Of a stretch of 64,000 nt of DNA, positions 36,183 through 45,283 are shown in pieces. Below the pieces are notes generated by a model, which had not been told where the DNA came from, searched no databases, and worked only from the letters and a program-made list of their open reading frames with translations. Each line of letters starts with the position of its first letter. Position 1 is the stretch's first letter. The DNA comes from Sphingobacterium wenxiniae (GTDB lineage: Bacteria > Bacteroidota > Bacteroidia > Sphingobacteriales > Sphingobacteriaceae): assembly GCF_900116225.1 (NCBI RefSeq), contig NZ_FOZZ01000002.1, positions 124,001 to 188,000 of the forward strand, written 5' to 3'. The position numbers were made by a program, and so were the translations under genes.

Positions 36183-36638
36183 TTAAGGATAAGTGACGTC
36201 AATTTTGCTGATTTTCCAACCATCTTCCGTCTTTTGCATGGTGAGCATATCCACTCGTGTGAAATTCTCAAAGTTCAAGGTCGCTTTTACAACTGTATAA
36301 CTATCTTGATCTTCTAACACACTGTACGATGTGGTGCAATTGTAATTATATCCTTTGTTGCTTTCGATATATTTAACGATTTCCTTTTTCTGATGAGTTG
36401 CTTTCGTTCTTTTTCCGTGGAAGGTCTGTGTAAAACCGTCTTCAAATAGATACTTTGCCAAATCAACATCCTGACCTTTAGTAACAGCATCTAGATATAC
36501 ATCAACCATGGTTGTTGCTTTGACGTATTTTAATGGATTTGCTTCTACAGGAGAACCGATAACTGCGGCAGAAGTAAATGAACTGGCAGAAACAACAATC
36601 ATTGCAGCTGCGATAATGGATTTTGCTAAATTTTTCAT
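36183..36638 (-). CDS. Exported NTF2-like (lumazine-binding-type) protein
   Basis: 151 residues with a signal peptide ending near TSAA (about residue 25). The rest fits the NTF2-like cone fold: a helix with MVDVYLDAVTKGQDVDLAKYLFEDGF, then strands SYTVVKATLNFENFTRVDMLTMQKTEDGWKISKIDVTYP (in pieces). Bacteroidota encode many exported versions called putative lumazine-binding or DUF4878-like. The role is unknown. Its promoter has a -7 box without a good -33, and 21-bp-spaced direct repeats upstream suggest activation by a regulator. Confidence 0.78.
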   Translation of the reverse strand: MKNLAKSIIAAAMIVVSASSFTSAAVIGSPVEANPLKYVKATTMVDVYLDAVTKGQDVDLAKYLFEDGFTQTFHGKRTKATHQKKEIVKYIESNKGYNYNCTTSYSVLEDQDSYTVVKATLNFENFTRVDMLTMQKTEDGWKISKIDVTYP

Positions 36639-36688
36639 GACTCTTATTTTTTAATGTTTTTAAATTATGTTTTCTTAAATCGTTGATT

Positions 36689-36778
36689 CAAAGGTAGTAG
36701 TCATGAAGAGGATAGGAGATAGTCTTTAGATTAATGTAGGGGAAAACTCGGTAAATATGGTGGGTTTTTCGGTGAAAG
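36689..36778 (-). promoter_or_regulatory. Promoter and paired direct repeats upstream of the NTF2-like gene
   Basis: TACCTTTG on the minus strand (36696-36689) is an exact -7 box; no TTTG lies at -33. Upstream, CGGTAAAT starts at 36749 and CGGTGAAA at 36770, exactly 21 bp apart (plus-strand reading). Relative to the predicted start near 36682 they occupy about -67 to -95, a usual activator position. The same pair architecture occurs at 47981-48030. Confidence 0.6.
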
Positions 36779-36791
36779 CGGGATGGGTAGA

Positions 36792-36835
36792 TAAGCAACA
36801 AGGGCGAGGTCAGGTGACCTCGCCCTTGTTGCTTA
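36792..36835. terminator. Perfect 21-bp inverted repeat after the S9 peptidase gene
   Basis: Both 21-nt arms (36792-36812 and 36815-36835) match without error around a 2-nt centre. The stem core is CAACAAGGGCGAGGTCA. It starts 12 bp after the peptidase stop codon. There is no T-run, so it may end transcription by length of stem or protect the RNA 3' end. Confidence 0.7.
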
Positions 36836-36847
36836 ATTCGTAAGCTA

Positions 36848-39331
36848 CTATTTCCGCAGTGGGTTCTCTCGGTTTATTTCGGTCATATCCACCTCGTAGG
36901 ATTTGGAATCACCCAATAAATGTTCTGCAAAATAATCTGCCATTTTCCAGAAGAAATATTCTGTCATGTTGCCAAAACCGTGTCTTTGTCCAGGCAATAG
37001 TAAGAAATCAAAACGTTTGTTGGCCTTGATGAGTGCATCAGCCATCCGAATAGTGTTTGCTGGATGTACGTTGTTGTCGATATCCCCAGTTGCTAATAAT
37101 AGCTTTCCTTTCAGATTTTTGGCAAGCTCAGTATTACGTTCGATCTGATAAGTGAAGGTCGTATCTCCTTCAGCGTCAATTTTCTCATTTACGCCATGAT
37201 GGCGTTCGCTCCACCAGCGATTATAAATGTTGTTTTCATGATTTCCAGCTCCGGAAACAGCAACTTTGAAAAAGTCGGGGTAAACCAACATTGCCGCTGT
37301 AGACATAAACCCACCACCAGAGTGACCGGTAATACCTACACGATCAATATCGATAAAAGGATGTCGATCGGCTAATTGCTCTGCAGCTACTTTTTTATCT
37401 TCCAGCCCGTAATCACGCAGGTTGCCGTAACCGTAGGTGTGATACCATTTGGAACGATCTGGATGACCACCGCGATTGCCGACAGTAATGACGACAAAGC
37501 CCATCTGGGCCAAACGGTCTATACGATCCATACTGCGCCCGAAAGACTTGTTAACCGCTTCTGTTTGTGGGCCTGGGTATACGTATTCTACAATGGGGTA
37601 AACACGTGTAGAATCAAAGTCAAAAGGCTTATACATAACCCCGTACAAATCTGTAATACCGTCGCCAGCCTTTACTTTAAACGGCTCAGGGAATTTATAA
37701 CCTGCGGCAAAAAGTTGGGAAAGGTCGGCTTCTTCCAATTTCATGATAAGTTGTCCGTTGCTGTTATACAGTTCGGAAGCAGGGATCGTATTTACGCGAG
37801 AGTAATTGTTCACGAAGTATTTTCCACTCTCACTTACGCTGACTTGATGATCATAGTCGCCTTTATTGAGTAATTTTGGCATTCCCCCGTTTACAGATAG
37901 TGCATAATGATGTAGGTAATAAGGATCTTCGCCCTCTTCCTTGCCATTGGCGGTGAAGGTAAACTGGTTGCTGGTGAGGTCATAGCCGGTAATATCGCAG
38001 CAGTTGAACTCGCCGGAAGTCAATTGTTTTACCAAGGTTCCATCTGTATTATATAGATAAAAGTGTCCCCAACCATCACGTTGCGACCAATGGATAAACT
38101 GTTTGCCGTTATTGATAAAATATGGTTTTTTGATGTCTAAATAGACATTTGAGCGTTCTTCTACAATAGTGCGGGTTGAACCGTCAATATTTACCGCAAC
38201 AATATCAATCCTTTTTAAATCTCTGCTGGAACGACTGATGTAGAACTCTTCGTTGGTTCCTAACCAATAATTGATAAAATGCTTCCCGCTATAGCTGCTC
38301 TTATCCCGGTTCTTGCCATAAATACCTGCAGTCTGGTTTTTAAAAGCATTGATCGGTACACGTTTTGAGGATAGGGAGGAGGCGTCAAAGATGTATAGCT
38401 CAATCTCGGTGGAGTCGGTTTCACCCGGCATGAGATATTTGTAGGTTTCTAAGGTAGGGCGTTTTGCCGAAACATTATTGATGACCCATAATGCGCTCAG
38501 ATGCCTATTGTCTTTTCGGGTAAGAGCAAAATATTTCCCGTCGGGCGACCAACTTAACCATACCGGTTTTCTCTTTTTCAATTCTTCATCTTCTTTCTCA
38601 TCGCCTGTGGTGGTGCTATATTGGTCGCCACCCCAAGCGTAATATTGTATGCCATCTGTCGTTACCTGATGCTCTACGATGGTGGAATCTTTTTCATCTT
38701 TTACAGCTTTGTCGTAATTGACTTTGTCCATCCAATATATATTATAGTTTTTGGCAAAAAATATCCGACTGGTATCTGGTGAAAAGTTTGCCCAAGAAGG
38801 CTTTGTCTTTTCTTTCAGCGTATCGGAAATCTCACGTAATTCTTTGTTGGCAATATCGTATTCCAGATGAAAAACCTTTTTCTTCAACGAATCAGATTTG
38901 TTTTTGAGCTTCGCCAATTCTTCTTTGTTTTTCACCGTGTCTTTGGTGCTCTTCACTTCAAAACGGATACGTTTCTCGTCATCTGTGAATTTTAGGTTTT
39001 CCAAAGTAAGATGTTGGGCGTCAAAGGGATTTTTAACAATTTTTGTAACCTGACGAGCCATATCCGCATTGTCGAATAACAATTGTTTTGAACGTGCTGC
39101 GGGATCTACCAAATACCAGTATTTTCCTGCGGGAGTTTGGTACTCATACCAAAACTTATCGGAATGATTGATCCAGTTTGGTTTTACATCAGTAGAAAAA
39201 ATCATGGTGCGAAGTTTCGCAGGAGAGAATTTAGCAGCTAAGTTGTAGTTGGCTTTTACAACCTGTTTATCTTCTTGAGCGTGAGCGGATAAGCAGATAA
39301 GCCCTACACATAGGGTGAGTAATTTGCGCAT
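36848..39331 (-). CDS. S9 family (prolyl oligopeptidase-type) exported peptidase
   Basis: Serine peptidase of 827 residues with a signal peptide ending at AHAQ (about residue 19). A beta-propeller region (about 60-560) precedes an alpha/beta hydrolase domain. The catalytic triad is visible: Ser in GITGHSGGGFMS, Asp in TGDIDNNVHPANT, His in PGQRHGFGNM. VYPGPQTEAVNKSFG is typical of Bacteroidota S9 enzymes. The Glu-Glu N-terminus anchor of true DPP-IV (DW.YEEE) is not seen in the propeller, so I call it S9 rather than DPP-IV. It likely acts on peptides in the periplasm or at the outer membrane. Confidence 0.92.
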   Translation of the reverse strand: MRKLLTLCVGLICLSAHAQEDKQVVKANYNLAAKFSPAKLRTMIFSTDVKPNWINHSDKFWYEYQTPAGKYWYLVDPAARSKQLLFDNADMARQVTKIVKNPFDAQHLTLENLKFTDDEKRIRFEVKSTKDTVKNKEELAKLKNKSDSLKKKVFHLEYDIANKELREISDTLKEKTKPSWANFSPDTSRIFFAKNYNIYWMDKVNYDKAVKDEKDSTIVEHQVTTDGIQYYAWGGDQYSTTTGDEKEDEELKKRKPVWLSWSPDGKYFALTRKDNRHLSALWVINNVSAKRPTLETYKYLMPGETDSTEIELYIFDASSLSSKRVPINAFKNQTAGIYGKNRDKSSYSGKHFINYWLGTNEEFYISRSSRDLKRIDIVAVNIDGSTRTIVEERSNVYLDIKKPYFINNGKQFIHWSQRDGWGHFYLYNTDGTLVKQLTSGEFNCCDITGYDLTSNQFTFTANGKEEGEDPYYLHHYALSVNGGMPKLLNKGDYDHQVSVSESGKYFVNNYSRVNTIPASELYNSNGQLIMKLEEADLSQLFAAGYKFPEPFKVKAGDGITDLYGVMYKPFDFDSTRVYPIVEYVYPGPQTEAVNKSFGRSMDRIDRLAQMGFVVITVGNRGGHPDRSKWYHTYGYGNLRDYGLEDKKVAAEQLADRHPFIDIDRVGITGHSGGGFMSTAAMLVYPDFFKVAVSGAGNHENNIYNRWWSERHHGVNEKIDAEGDTTFTYQIERNTELAKNLKGKLLLATGDIDNNVHPANTIRMADALIKANKRFDFLLLPGQRHGFGNMTEYFFWKMADYFAEHLLGDSKSYEVDMTEINRENPLRK

Positions 39332-39410
39332 TATGTCTATTAATCTATTAGTTTAAGGTGGCTAAAGTATTGAAAAAATAAGCAAGAGGGTGACAGTATT
39401 CTGTAAAATT

Positions 39411-40448
39411 TTAAGGACAAATATGCTTACTGCTTATAGCCGCTATAAATTGATCTACTACTTCTTCAGGCGTAGCCCAGGATGTAATCAGCCGGATGGC
39501 GCTATGTTCCGCGTCTATAGTTTTCCAGGTGTAGAAAGAGTAATTTTTAGACAGCTCATGGATTAAGTTATTGGGCAATATTGGGAAGGTCTGATTGGTC
39601 GCCGGAGGATTGAGAAAAGAGAACCCAAGTTCTTCAAATGACTGAGCCATGCGTAACGCCATTCTATTGGCATGGGTTGCCAAGTCAAAATAAAGCCCAC
39701 TTTCAAAAAGACCAAGGAACTGCAGGCCAAGGAAACGGCCTTTTGCGAGTAATGCACCTTTTTGTTTTAAAGCATAATCAAAGTCGATTGCTAACGATGG
39801 CGTACTAAATACAATGGCTTCACCCAACATGGCACCATTCTTCGTGCCGCCGATATAGAAGACATCGCACCGATTCGCTATTTGTGGGAGTGTCAAATCA
39901 TTGAAAGGTGAAGTCAGCGCATGCCCTAACCGCGCCCCATCCATAAATAAAAGGAGTTCGTGCTCCAGACAAAAACGATGAAGTGCATCAAGTTCGGAAA
40001 AACTATAAATACCGCCTATTTCGGTCGAGTTGGAAATATAAACCAAACGAGGTTTCACCACATGGGGGCGTAAGCTGTATTCTGCAAGTACTTGCTCGAG
40101 TTGATGGGGATAGAGCTTGCCGTCTGTACTGTCTACCGTGATAACCCGATGCCCGGTAGCTTCGATAGCACCGGTCTCGTTGGCAAAGATATGTCCGGTT
40201 TTGGCGCTGATTGCCGCTTCATGTGGTCGCAAAAGATGGGAGATAACCAAAAGATTTGCCTGTGTGCCTCCGGAAGTGAAAAAGATTACTGCATCCTCCT
40301 GTTGCAGCTGTTCTCTAAGGATGTTTTTTGCTTTGATGGAATAGGAGTCTTCGCCGTAGCCAAGCTCTTGTGTGTCATTCGTTTCTATAATCTTTTGTAG
40401 GACATGCGGATGCACGCCCTCGGCATAGTCGTTTTTGAAGTTATACAT
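39411..40448 (-). CDS. Low-specificity threonine aldolase (beta-eliminating lyase family)
   Basis: PLP enzyme of fold type I cleaving threonine or allo-threonine to glycine and acetaldehyde. It has 345 residues. The PLP lysine is K203 in FYIGGTKNGAML; the Asp contacting the pyridine N is in LLFMDGARLGHAL. FTSGGTQANLLVI and HIFANETGAIEATGHRV match the family. Stereospecificity (L or D-allo) cannot be read from the sequence. The gene is alone and divergent from the BrkB gene; a 7/8 -7 box (TATATTTA, 40476-40469) precedes it. Confidence 0.92.
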   Translation of the reverse strand: MYNFKNDYAEGVHPHVLQKIIETNDTQELGYGEDSYSIKAKNILREQLQQEDAVIFFTSGGTQANLLVISHLLRPHEAAISAKTGHIFANETGAIEATGHRVITVDSTDGKLYPHQLEQVLAEYSLRPHVVKPRLVYISNSTEIGGIYSFSELDALHRFCLEHELLLFMDGARLGHALTSPFNDLTLPQIANRCDVFYIGGTKNGAMLGEAIVFSTPSLAIDFDYALKQKGALLAKGRFLGLQFLGLFESGLYFDLATHANRMALRMAQSFEELGFSFLNPPATNQTFPILPNNLIHELSKNYSFYTWKTIDAEHSAIRLITSWATPEEVVDQFIAAISSKHICP

Positions 40449-40570
40449 GTACGTCCTTTAGTTGTCTGTAAATATAGTCGTTTTAGAAGGATGCTAAAAA
40501 CCTATTGAAACCTAAATCTAATTTATTTGTTCTATAATAGGAACAGGCGTTGTGCATTATTACTTTTCTT

Positions 40571-40621
40571 TGTCATCCTGAGGCTTCGATAAACTCAGCC
40601 TGACATTTGTCGAAGGAATGG
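40571..40621. repeat. Repeat-like hairpin in the threonine aldolase/BrkB gap
   Basis: TGTCATCCTGAGGCTTCGAT, AAACTCAGCCTGACATTTG, TCGAAGGAATG. CTGAG pairs with CTCAG and CTTCGA recurs inverted as TCGAAG. I recall words such as CAGCCTGACA and TCGAAGGA as part of dispersed repeats in Bacteroidota. Only one copy is in this window, so the assignment rests on memory. Confidence 0.45.
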
Positions 40622-40672
40622 TTTTTATTTCATAATGTACAACCGATTAAGAACAAATATTGAAAAACACAG

Positions 40673-41644
40673 ATGGCAAATAATTTTAAACAGTTTTTTA
40701 AACAACAATTTCAGATTCTGAAAAATACAGTTATGGGATTTACCAACGAGGATAGTATGAAATATAGTGCTTCTTTATCGTACTATACGGTTTTTTCTAT
40801 AGGACCTATCCTTGTTTTGATGATATCTTTGGCGGGTATTTTTCTGGGAGAAGAGGCTATAAAGGGAAAGGTTTTTGCAGAACTCAGCGGTTTTGTCGGG
40901 CCAACGGCAGCCAATCAAATTCAGGAGGTCATTAAGAACTTGCAATTGTCTGGTAAGTCCAATATGGCGTTGGTTATTAGTTCAGTAACCTTGATATTGG
41001 GAGCTACTACGGTTTTTGGTGACATACAGAACTCCATTAATAAAATCTGGCATGTTCGTCCGAAAGTAAAAAAAGGATGGTTGAAGTTGGTAAAAGACCG
41101 TTTATTGTCTTCTTCACTGGTTATCGGTTTAGGTTTTTTATTGGTGGTGACTTTGATCATTAATGGTGTGATTTTGGCATTTACGGATCGATTAAAGCTC
41201 TATTTCCCCGATGTTACGGTGATATTGATTGATGGGTTGAATTTCCTGCTTTCATTTGGAATTATCTTTTTGTTGTTCTCCGTGATTTTTAAAGTATTAC
41301 CGGACGTGAAGATCAGCTGGCGGACTGTACGCTCTGGAGCATTGTTCACTGCTGTACTTTTTGTCATAGGACGATTCCTTATTGGTCTTTATATCCAAAA
41401 CTCCAACACAGAGTCAACATATGGAGCGGCCAGTTCCATCGTGCTGATTCTACTTTGGGTATATTATACAGCGGCTATCTTATACTTAGGGGCAATTTAT
41501 ACCCGGGAATATGCAAGCGTGAAAGGTGTACCTATCGAACCATCCGAATTTGCAGTGCATGTGGAGTTGCAAGAAATAGAGCGGGAAGTGGACGAAATTC
41601 CACCCGCACCGCTCAGTGCTGAAGAAACCACTATAGAGAAGTAA
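40673..41644 (+). CDS. YihY/BrkB family inner-membrane protein
   Basis: 323 residues with six hydrophobic segments (about 35-60, 95-120, 142-167, 180-205, 215-235, 245-270). SASLSYYTVFSIGPILVLMISL near the N-terminus and NSTTVFGDIQNSINKIWHV-like sequence are the family marks; YGAASSIVLILLWVYYTAAILYLGAIYTREYA closes it. Once annotated as ribonuclease BN, the family is now regarded as membrane proteins of unclear function. The C-terminal ~45 residues are acidic and cytoplasmic. Its stop codon abuts that of the convergent ATP-grasp gene with no terminator. Confidence 0.93.
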   Translation: MANNFKQFFKQQFQILKNTVMGFTNEDSMKYSASLSYYTVFSIGPILVLMISLAGIFLGEEAIKGKVFAELSGFVGPTAANQIQEVIKNLQLSGKSNMALVISSVTLILGATTVFGDIQNSINKIWHVRPKVKKGWLKLVKDRLLSSSLVIGLGFLLVVTLIINGVILAFTDRLKLYFPDVTVILIDGLNFLLSFGIIFLLFSVIFKVLPDVKISWRTVRSGALFTAVLFVIGRFLIGLYIQNSNTESTYGAASSIVLILLWVYYTAAILYLGAIYTREYASVKGVPIEPSEFAVHVELQEIEREVDEIPPAPLSAEETTIEK

Positions 41645-42652
41645 TTATATATTTTTTCTTTGTTTTACTTGCTCTTCCAAATCATTGATAACAATTGTTG
41701 CAAAGTCGGTTTTGCTCAATTCTGATGCAAGGCCTAATGCGCCTGGACTAAATACATTGATTTCCATTATTTTATCTCCCACGATGTCTAAACCTACGAA
41801 ATACATACCGTCATCTTTCAATTTTTTACTGACTTTCTCAACGGTTTGCAAGATAGTGTCGTCTATTTCAGCCGACTGTGCTTTCGCTCCCTGATGAATG
41901 TTACTCCTTATTTCGCCTTCCTGCTGTACTCGATTAACGCAAGCATAAGCGCCATTTTTCTCTAAAGGCGCGCCATTTAACAAGAAGAAGCGTATATCAC
42001 CTTTTGTAGCTGCTGGCAGGTACTCTTGAGCAAGTACATAACCATCACGTGCGATTCCTTCTACAATCTGTTTGAGATTATGGCGTTCATCCTTTTTGAC
42101 CAAGAAAACGTTTTTCCCGCCAGACCCCTTCAAAGGCTTGAGAATAATTTGATCTTCCTGCTTTTCCAAAAATTGTACAACATCGTCATAATTGCGGGTA
42201 ACTATCGTTTTTGGTCGGATTTCCTTAGGGAAATTTTCCAGATAAAGTTTGTTATTTGCTTCAATAAGCTGATCTGGATCATTAATAACCAAGGTTCCTT
42301 GACGCTTGATCAAGCGTGCAAATTGTAAAGCTGTAGAAGATGCCCAAGGTCTGTTGATCATATCTAAAACTGGGTCATGACGAATCCAGAGCACATCCAT
42401 ACTTTCAGAATCTACAAAGATTTTCTCCTTTTCTTTCAGTTTTTCCAATAAATCTTCTTGATCTAAGATGGTCTCAGCGGGCTCAATGACTCTACAATGC
42501 GCACCTACTGTTTTTTTGCCTAAATAAGCGAAGTCTGCAAGTCCGATATATAGGATGGTATGTCCCAGTTCATGTGCCCGGAAAGCCAAGAGGGTTGTCG
42601 TGAAAGCGGCGGCCTCTTTATGGGTTTGGTTGATTAAAAAAGCGATTTTCAT
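41645..42652 (-). CDS. GshB-like ATP-grasp ligase
   Basis: 335-residue ATP-dependent carboxylate-amine ligase similar to prokaryotic glutathione synthetase. WIRHDPVLDMI, INDPDQLIEANNKLYLENFP and KTIVTRNYDDV parallel the N-domain of GshB. The ATP-grasp core has IILKPLKGSGGKNVFLV, LAQEYLPAATKGDIRFFLLNG, and the Mg-binding end GLDIVGDKIMEINVFSPGAL. No gamma-glutamylcysteine synthetase is in the window, and the gene ends an operon with a DUF1704 peptidase and an N-formylglutamate amidohydrolase-like gene. I infer it joins an amino acid or peptide to a different acceptor rather than making glutathione, but real GshB activity is not excluded. Confidence 0.88.
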   Translation of the reverse strand: MKIAFLINQTHKEAAAFTTTLLAFRAHELGHTILYIGLADFAYLGKKTVGAHCRVIEPAETILDQEDLLEKLKEKEKIFVDSESMDVLWIRHDPVLDMINRPWASSTALQFARLIKRQGTLVINDPDQLIEANNKLYLENFPKEIRPKTIVTRNYDDVVQFLEKQEDQIILKPLKGSGGKNVFLVKKDERHNLKQIVEGIARDGYVLAQEYLPAATKGDIRFFLLNGAPLEKNGAYACVNRVQQEGEIRSNIHQGAKAQSAEIDDTILQTVEKVSKKLKDDGMYFVGLDIVGDKIMEINVFSPGALGLASELSKTDFATIVINDLEEQVKQRKNI

Positions 42653-42664
42653 ATAGTAATATGT

Positions 42665-44500
42665 TTAATAATTTATCATTTTGAAAATACTGGTAAACTG
42701 CTGCACATCCTTGAGCTTATCTGCATAAGGGGATTCCAGATACCGAGGTTTTAATAAAGGTTTCCGTAATATGCCCCGTTGCACCAAATCTGAAATAATG
42801 GGAAGATAATCTTCTCTGATTTTTCCGATGGTTAGGATATTGAGATCTTTGCCATCCTGGATGTATCGGATAAGCTCGATAAACCCTTGTAGATATACAG
42901 CATCTTTGGTCAACCCACCTGCACGGTATACCCGCATTGTCATGGTATAGGCGGTGTACAGCGAAAAGTTGTACTCTTCGTGCAATAGCGTGAAAGTGTC
43001 GAGAAAACTGTTGCCCATAACCATATTGCGCACTGCGATAACTCTTCCCGCTAATATGCGAAGGCGTTCGTTCGTTAAGCCGCCTATGAGATATTCTGCA
43101 AGTACGGCAAGACCTTCCTGCAACTGTTCGTATCCCGGCACGCCCTGACGAAATGAACTGAACGTCTGCTCTTTGCCGTTGAAATACGTCACCACATGTG
43201 TACCAATTTCATGTTGGATGAGTGCTATTGCCCGCCTTTTTGAAATCTGGTATTGTTTGCTGATATTGAGCGTGCCGTGGTTGACCATAATTCCCGAAAC
43301 ATCGTCTCTTATGCGTACTGTTGTGTTGAATTGCGGAGCTTGTTGTCGCAAGTAGGCTATCTCTGCCTCAGCAAGCCGGGCAAATTCCTGTGCGTTTAGG
43401 TACTCTTCTTCGACTGTTTCCCGTGCCGGGAGGCTATCGATGGCAATGAGTAAAGCTTTCGCCATCTCAAACAAATCATCGCTGACTGTTCCAAACACCA
43501 TCATACTGCCGTGTTTGAAATCTGCCGTACCCCGCGAAGCCAACATGGTCATCATATCGTCCAGCTCCCGCCGTTTATCCCTTAGGATATAGGCCACAGT
43601 AGGATCGTATATATCTTCGATGCGTAAGTTGTATAGGTTTCGCTTTACCAAATCCGGATCGATGGGCATGGGCCTGTAATGAAAAACGGGCTCTTTTCGA
43701 TAATTGTCCTTTTTGAATTGTAACCAGGCTTCATGGTTATTTAAGGGCGTGATTAAAAGCAAGAAATCGAACTTTTGACTTTCTTTTGCTAGATGTTCAT
43801 CGATCTCATATATCTCGGGACTTAACCGTTCGTGTCCCTTCATTTTGAAATTAGCAGCCTTTACGGTGGTGTATAGGCGGACAAACTCGAAGAAAAGTCG
43901 GGAAAGACTCTTGGCGAGCGATTCTCGAAATTCACGCAAAAGCAGCGGAAGATAAGTTCCTGATAGGTTTTTATAACGTGTCTGAATAGCAAGCCCCAAA
44001 GTTAAAACCATATCATCTTTTATATCCTTGTTTTGCAAGAGTGCGGGTAAATGCTCGGGCTTTGGTAGTTTTTTATCTTTCCGTAATGCAATCAACAATT
44101 CCGGGGCTTCTTTCTGTATATTCTTCTGTAAATATTCAGCAAGTACCAATGCATTTTTCTGGGATAAATGGATGGCAATATCTTCGCTCTGTTTTGTTTC
44201 TGCTGTCCATACTTCTACCAATAGGCAAGTGCCAAACTCTTCTGCCAACGCTTTTGCAATGATAGGGATCCAACGGCTGATGCTATCATCTTCCTCCGAT
44301 TTATAGATAATGCTTGCCAATTCGGATTTCGTCAGTTCAGACAATAGCCTGTCCTTGGACTCCGTCGGCACGCGGTAAATAAAGAGATACGGCACTATCT
44401 TCTGAAACACAATCTTTCCCTTGTTGGGTATCTGCTTATGGATAGGCTGTTTTTCCTTTATGGCGCGCAATATCTGTTTCAGGGTCTTATCTTGCTCCAT
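42665..44500 (-). CDS. DUF1704 (QEGLA motif) zinc metallopeptidase-like protein
   Basis: 611 residues. HEIGTH at 430-435 (HExxxH zinc motif) and QEGLA at 461-465, whose E462 is the likely third ligand, define the family annotated as flavohemoglobin expression-modulating QEGLA proteins. Eukaryotic homologues (MATCAP/KIAA0895) are tyrosine carboxypeptidases that trim the tubulin C-terminus. The bacterial substrate is unknown. The first ~300 residues are helical and charged; no signal peptide, so cytoplasmic. It overlaps the upstream amidohydrolase gene by 14 bp and lies 12 bp before the ATP-grasp gene, which argues for one joint process. Confidence 0.88.
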   Translation of the reverse strand: MEQDKTLKQILRAIKEKQPIHKQIPNKGKIVFQKIVPYLFIYRVPTESKDRLLSELTKSELASIIYKSEEDDSISRWIPIIAKALAEEFGTCLLVEVWTAETKQSEDIAIHLSQKNALVLAEYLQKNIQKEAPELLIALRKDKKLPKPEHLPALLQNKDIKDDMVLTLGLAIQTRYKNLSGTYLPLLLREFRESLAKSLSRLFFEFVRLYTTVKAANFKMKGHERLSPEIYEIDEHLAKESQKFDFLLLITPLNNHEAWLQFKKDNYRKEPVFHYRPMPIDPDLVKRNLYNLRIEDIYDPTVAYILRDKRRELDDMMTMLASRGTADFKHGSMMVFGTVSDDLFEMAKALLIAIDSLPARETVEEEYLNAQEFARLAEAEIAYLRQQAPQFNTTVRIRDDVSGIMVNHGTLNISKQYQISKRRAIALIQHEIGTHVVTYFNGKEQTFSSFRQGVPGYEQLQEGLAVLAEYLIGGLTNERLRILAGRVIAVRNMVMGNSFLDTFTLLHEEYNFSLYTAYTMTMRVYRAGGLTKDAVYLQGFIELIRYIQDGKDLNILTIGKIREDYLPIISDLVQRGILRKPLLKPRYLESPYADKLKDVQQFTSIFKMINY

Positions 44501-45272
44501 TTTTAAATAGATCTTGCAGGTTATTTAAAGCATACAGCAGCAGTTGCTTGTACTCTTTGATTAATGGAGGATAGGGGATGCCTGTCCATTCGTCCATAAA
44601 ATCTTTACGGAATTCAATAGAGAGTACACAACCCTGTTCTCCAAATTTTTGGGTGAGCTGTTGGGCTACATATCCCCCTTTGAATTTGATATTCTCCCGA
44701 ATGTCGACTGCTCCATCGAACAGTTTGTGTTGCGAGATGCTTTCGGAAAAGCTCTTTGCGATATAATCCCATTTTGGATGATTATATGCCGTACCCAGAT
44801 TGATCTGTGGGTTGGCATGTGTATCTACTATATCATCTGGATTGCTTCGTTTTGCGTTATAACTGTGTATATCCAATACAACAAAAAAGCCGTAATGTGC
44901 GATGCTATGTTGTATCCAAGCTTCAATTTTCTGATGTATGGCGGCATGTTCTGCGTACAACTGGTGTAGAAGTTCTGCGGGTAATGTCTTTTTCCAGACC
45001 TGCAGCCCCCATGCTTGTTCAGGACGAAGATAAACGGCATCTTCCGGCTGTCGGTTGATGTCCAATTGAAAACGCGAGGTGCTGACCATAAATTGGTTAA
45101 CGGGAAGCTCCGCAAAAGTCGCTGTATAAGGATCTTCTTCACGCAAGCGCTCGGTTTCATTCAATCGCATATAGGGCATAACTTCGTCGCTGATTTGGTG
45201 TCCGTCGTGAATGGCGAATGCCCAAAAAGGACTATCTACCCGTTTTAATCGATACTCAAATAGTGGATGCAT
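44487..45272 (-). CDS. N-formylglutamate amidohydrolase-like protein
   Basis: 261 residues of the PF05013 fold. The zinc-site motifs are recognisable: AIHDGHQIS near the N-terminus, SRFQLDINR (family: xxDxNR), VVLDIHSYN (family: DxHS) and LSIEFRKDFMDE near the end. In histidine degradation HutG cleaves N-formylglutamate, but no hut gene is nearby. In this operon it more likely hydrolyses an N-acyl or gamma-linked product connected with the neighbouring ligase and peptidase. It starts 11 bp after the FMN reductase gene. Confidence 0.86.
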   Translation of the reverse strand: MHPLFEYRLKRVDSPFWAFAIHDGHQISDEVMPYMRLNETERLREEDPYTATFAELPVNQFMVSTSRFQLDINRQPEDAVYLRPEQAWGLQVWKKTLPAELLHQLYAEHAAIHQKIEAWIQHSIAHYGFFVVLDIHSYNAKRSNPDDIVDTHANPQINLGTAYNHPKWDYIAKSFSESISQHKLFDGAVDIRENIKFKGGYVAQQLTQKFGEQGCVLSIEFRKDFMDEWTGIPYPPLIKEYKQLLLYALNNLQDLFKNGAR

Positions 45273-45283
45273 AACGGGTTGAT

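Noticed and set aside
36848..39331. Dipeptidyl peptidase IV
   Set aside because: The catalytic triad is present, but the Glu-Glu motif that anchors the free N-terminus in DPP-IV is not seen.
44487..45272. HutG of histidine degradation
   Set aside because: No hutH, hutU or hutI in the window, and the gene overlaps a DUF1704 gene instead.
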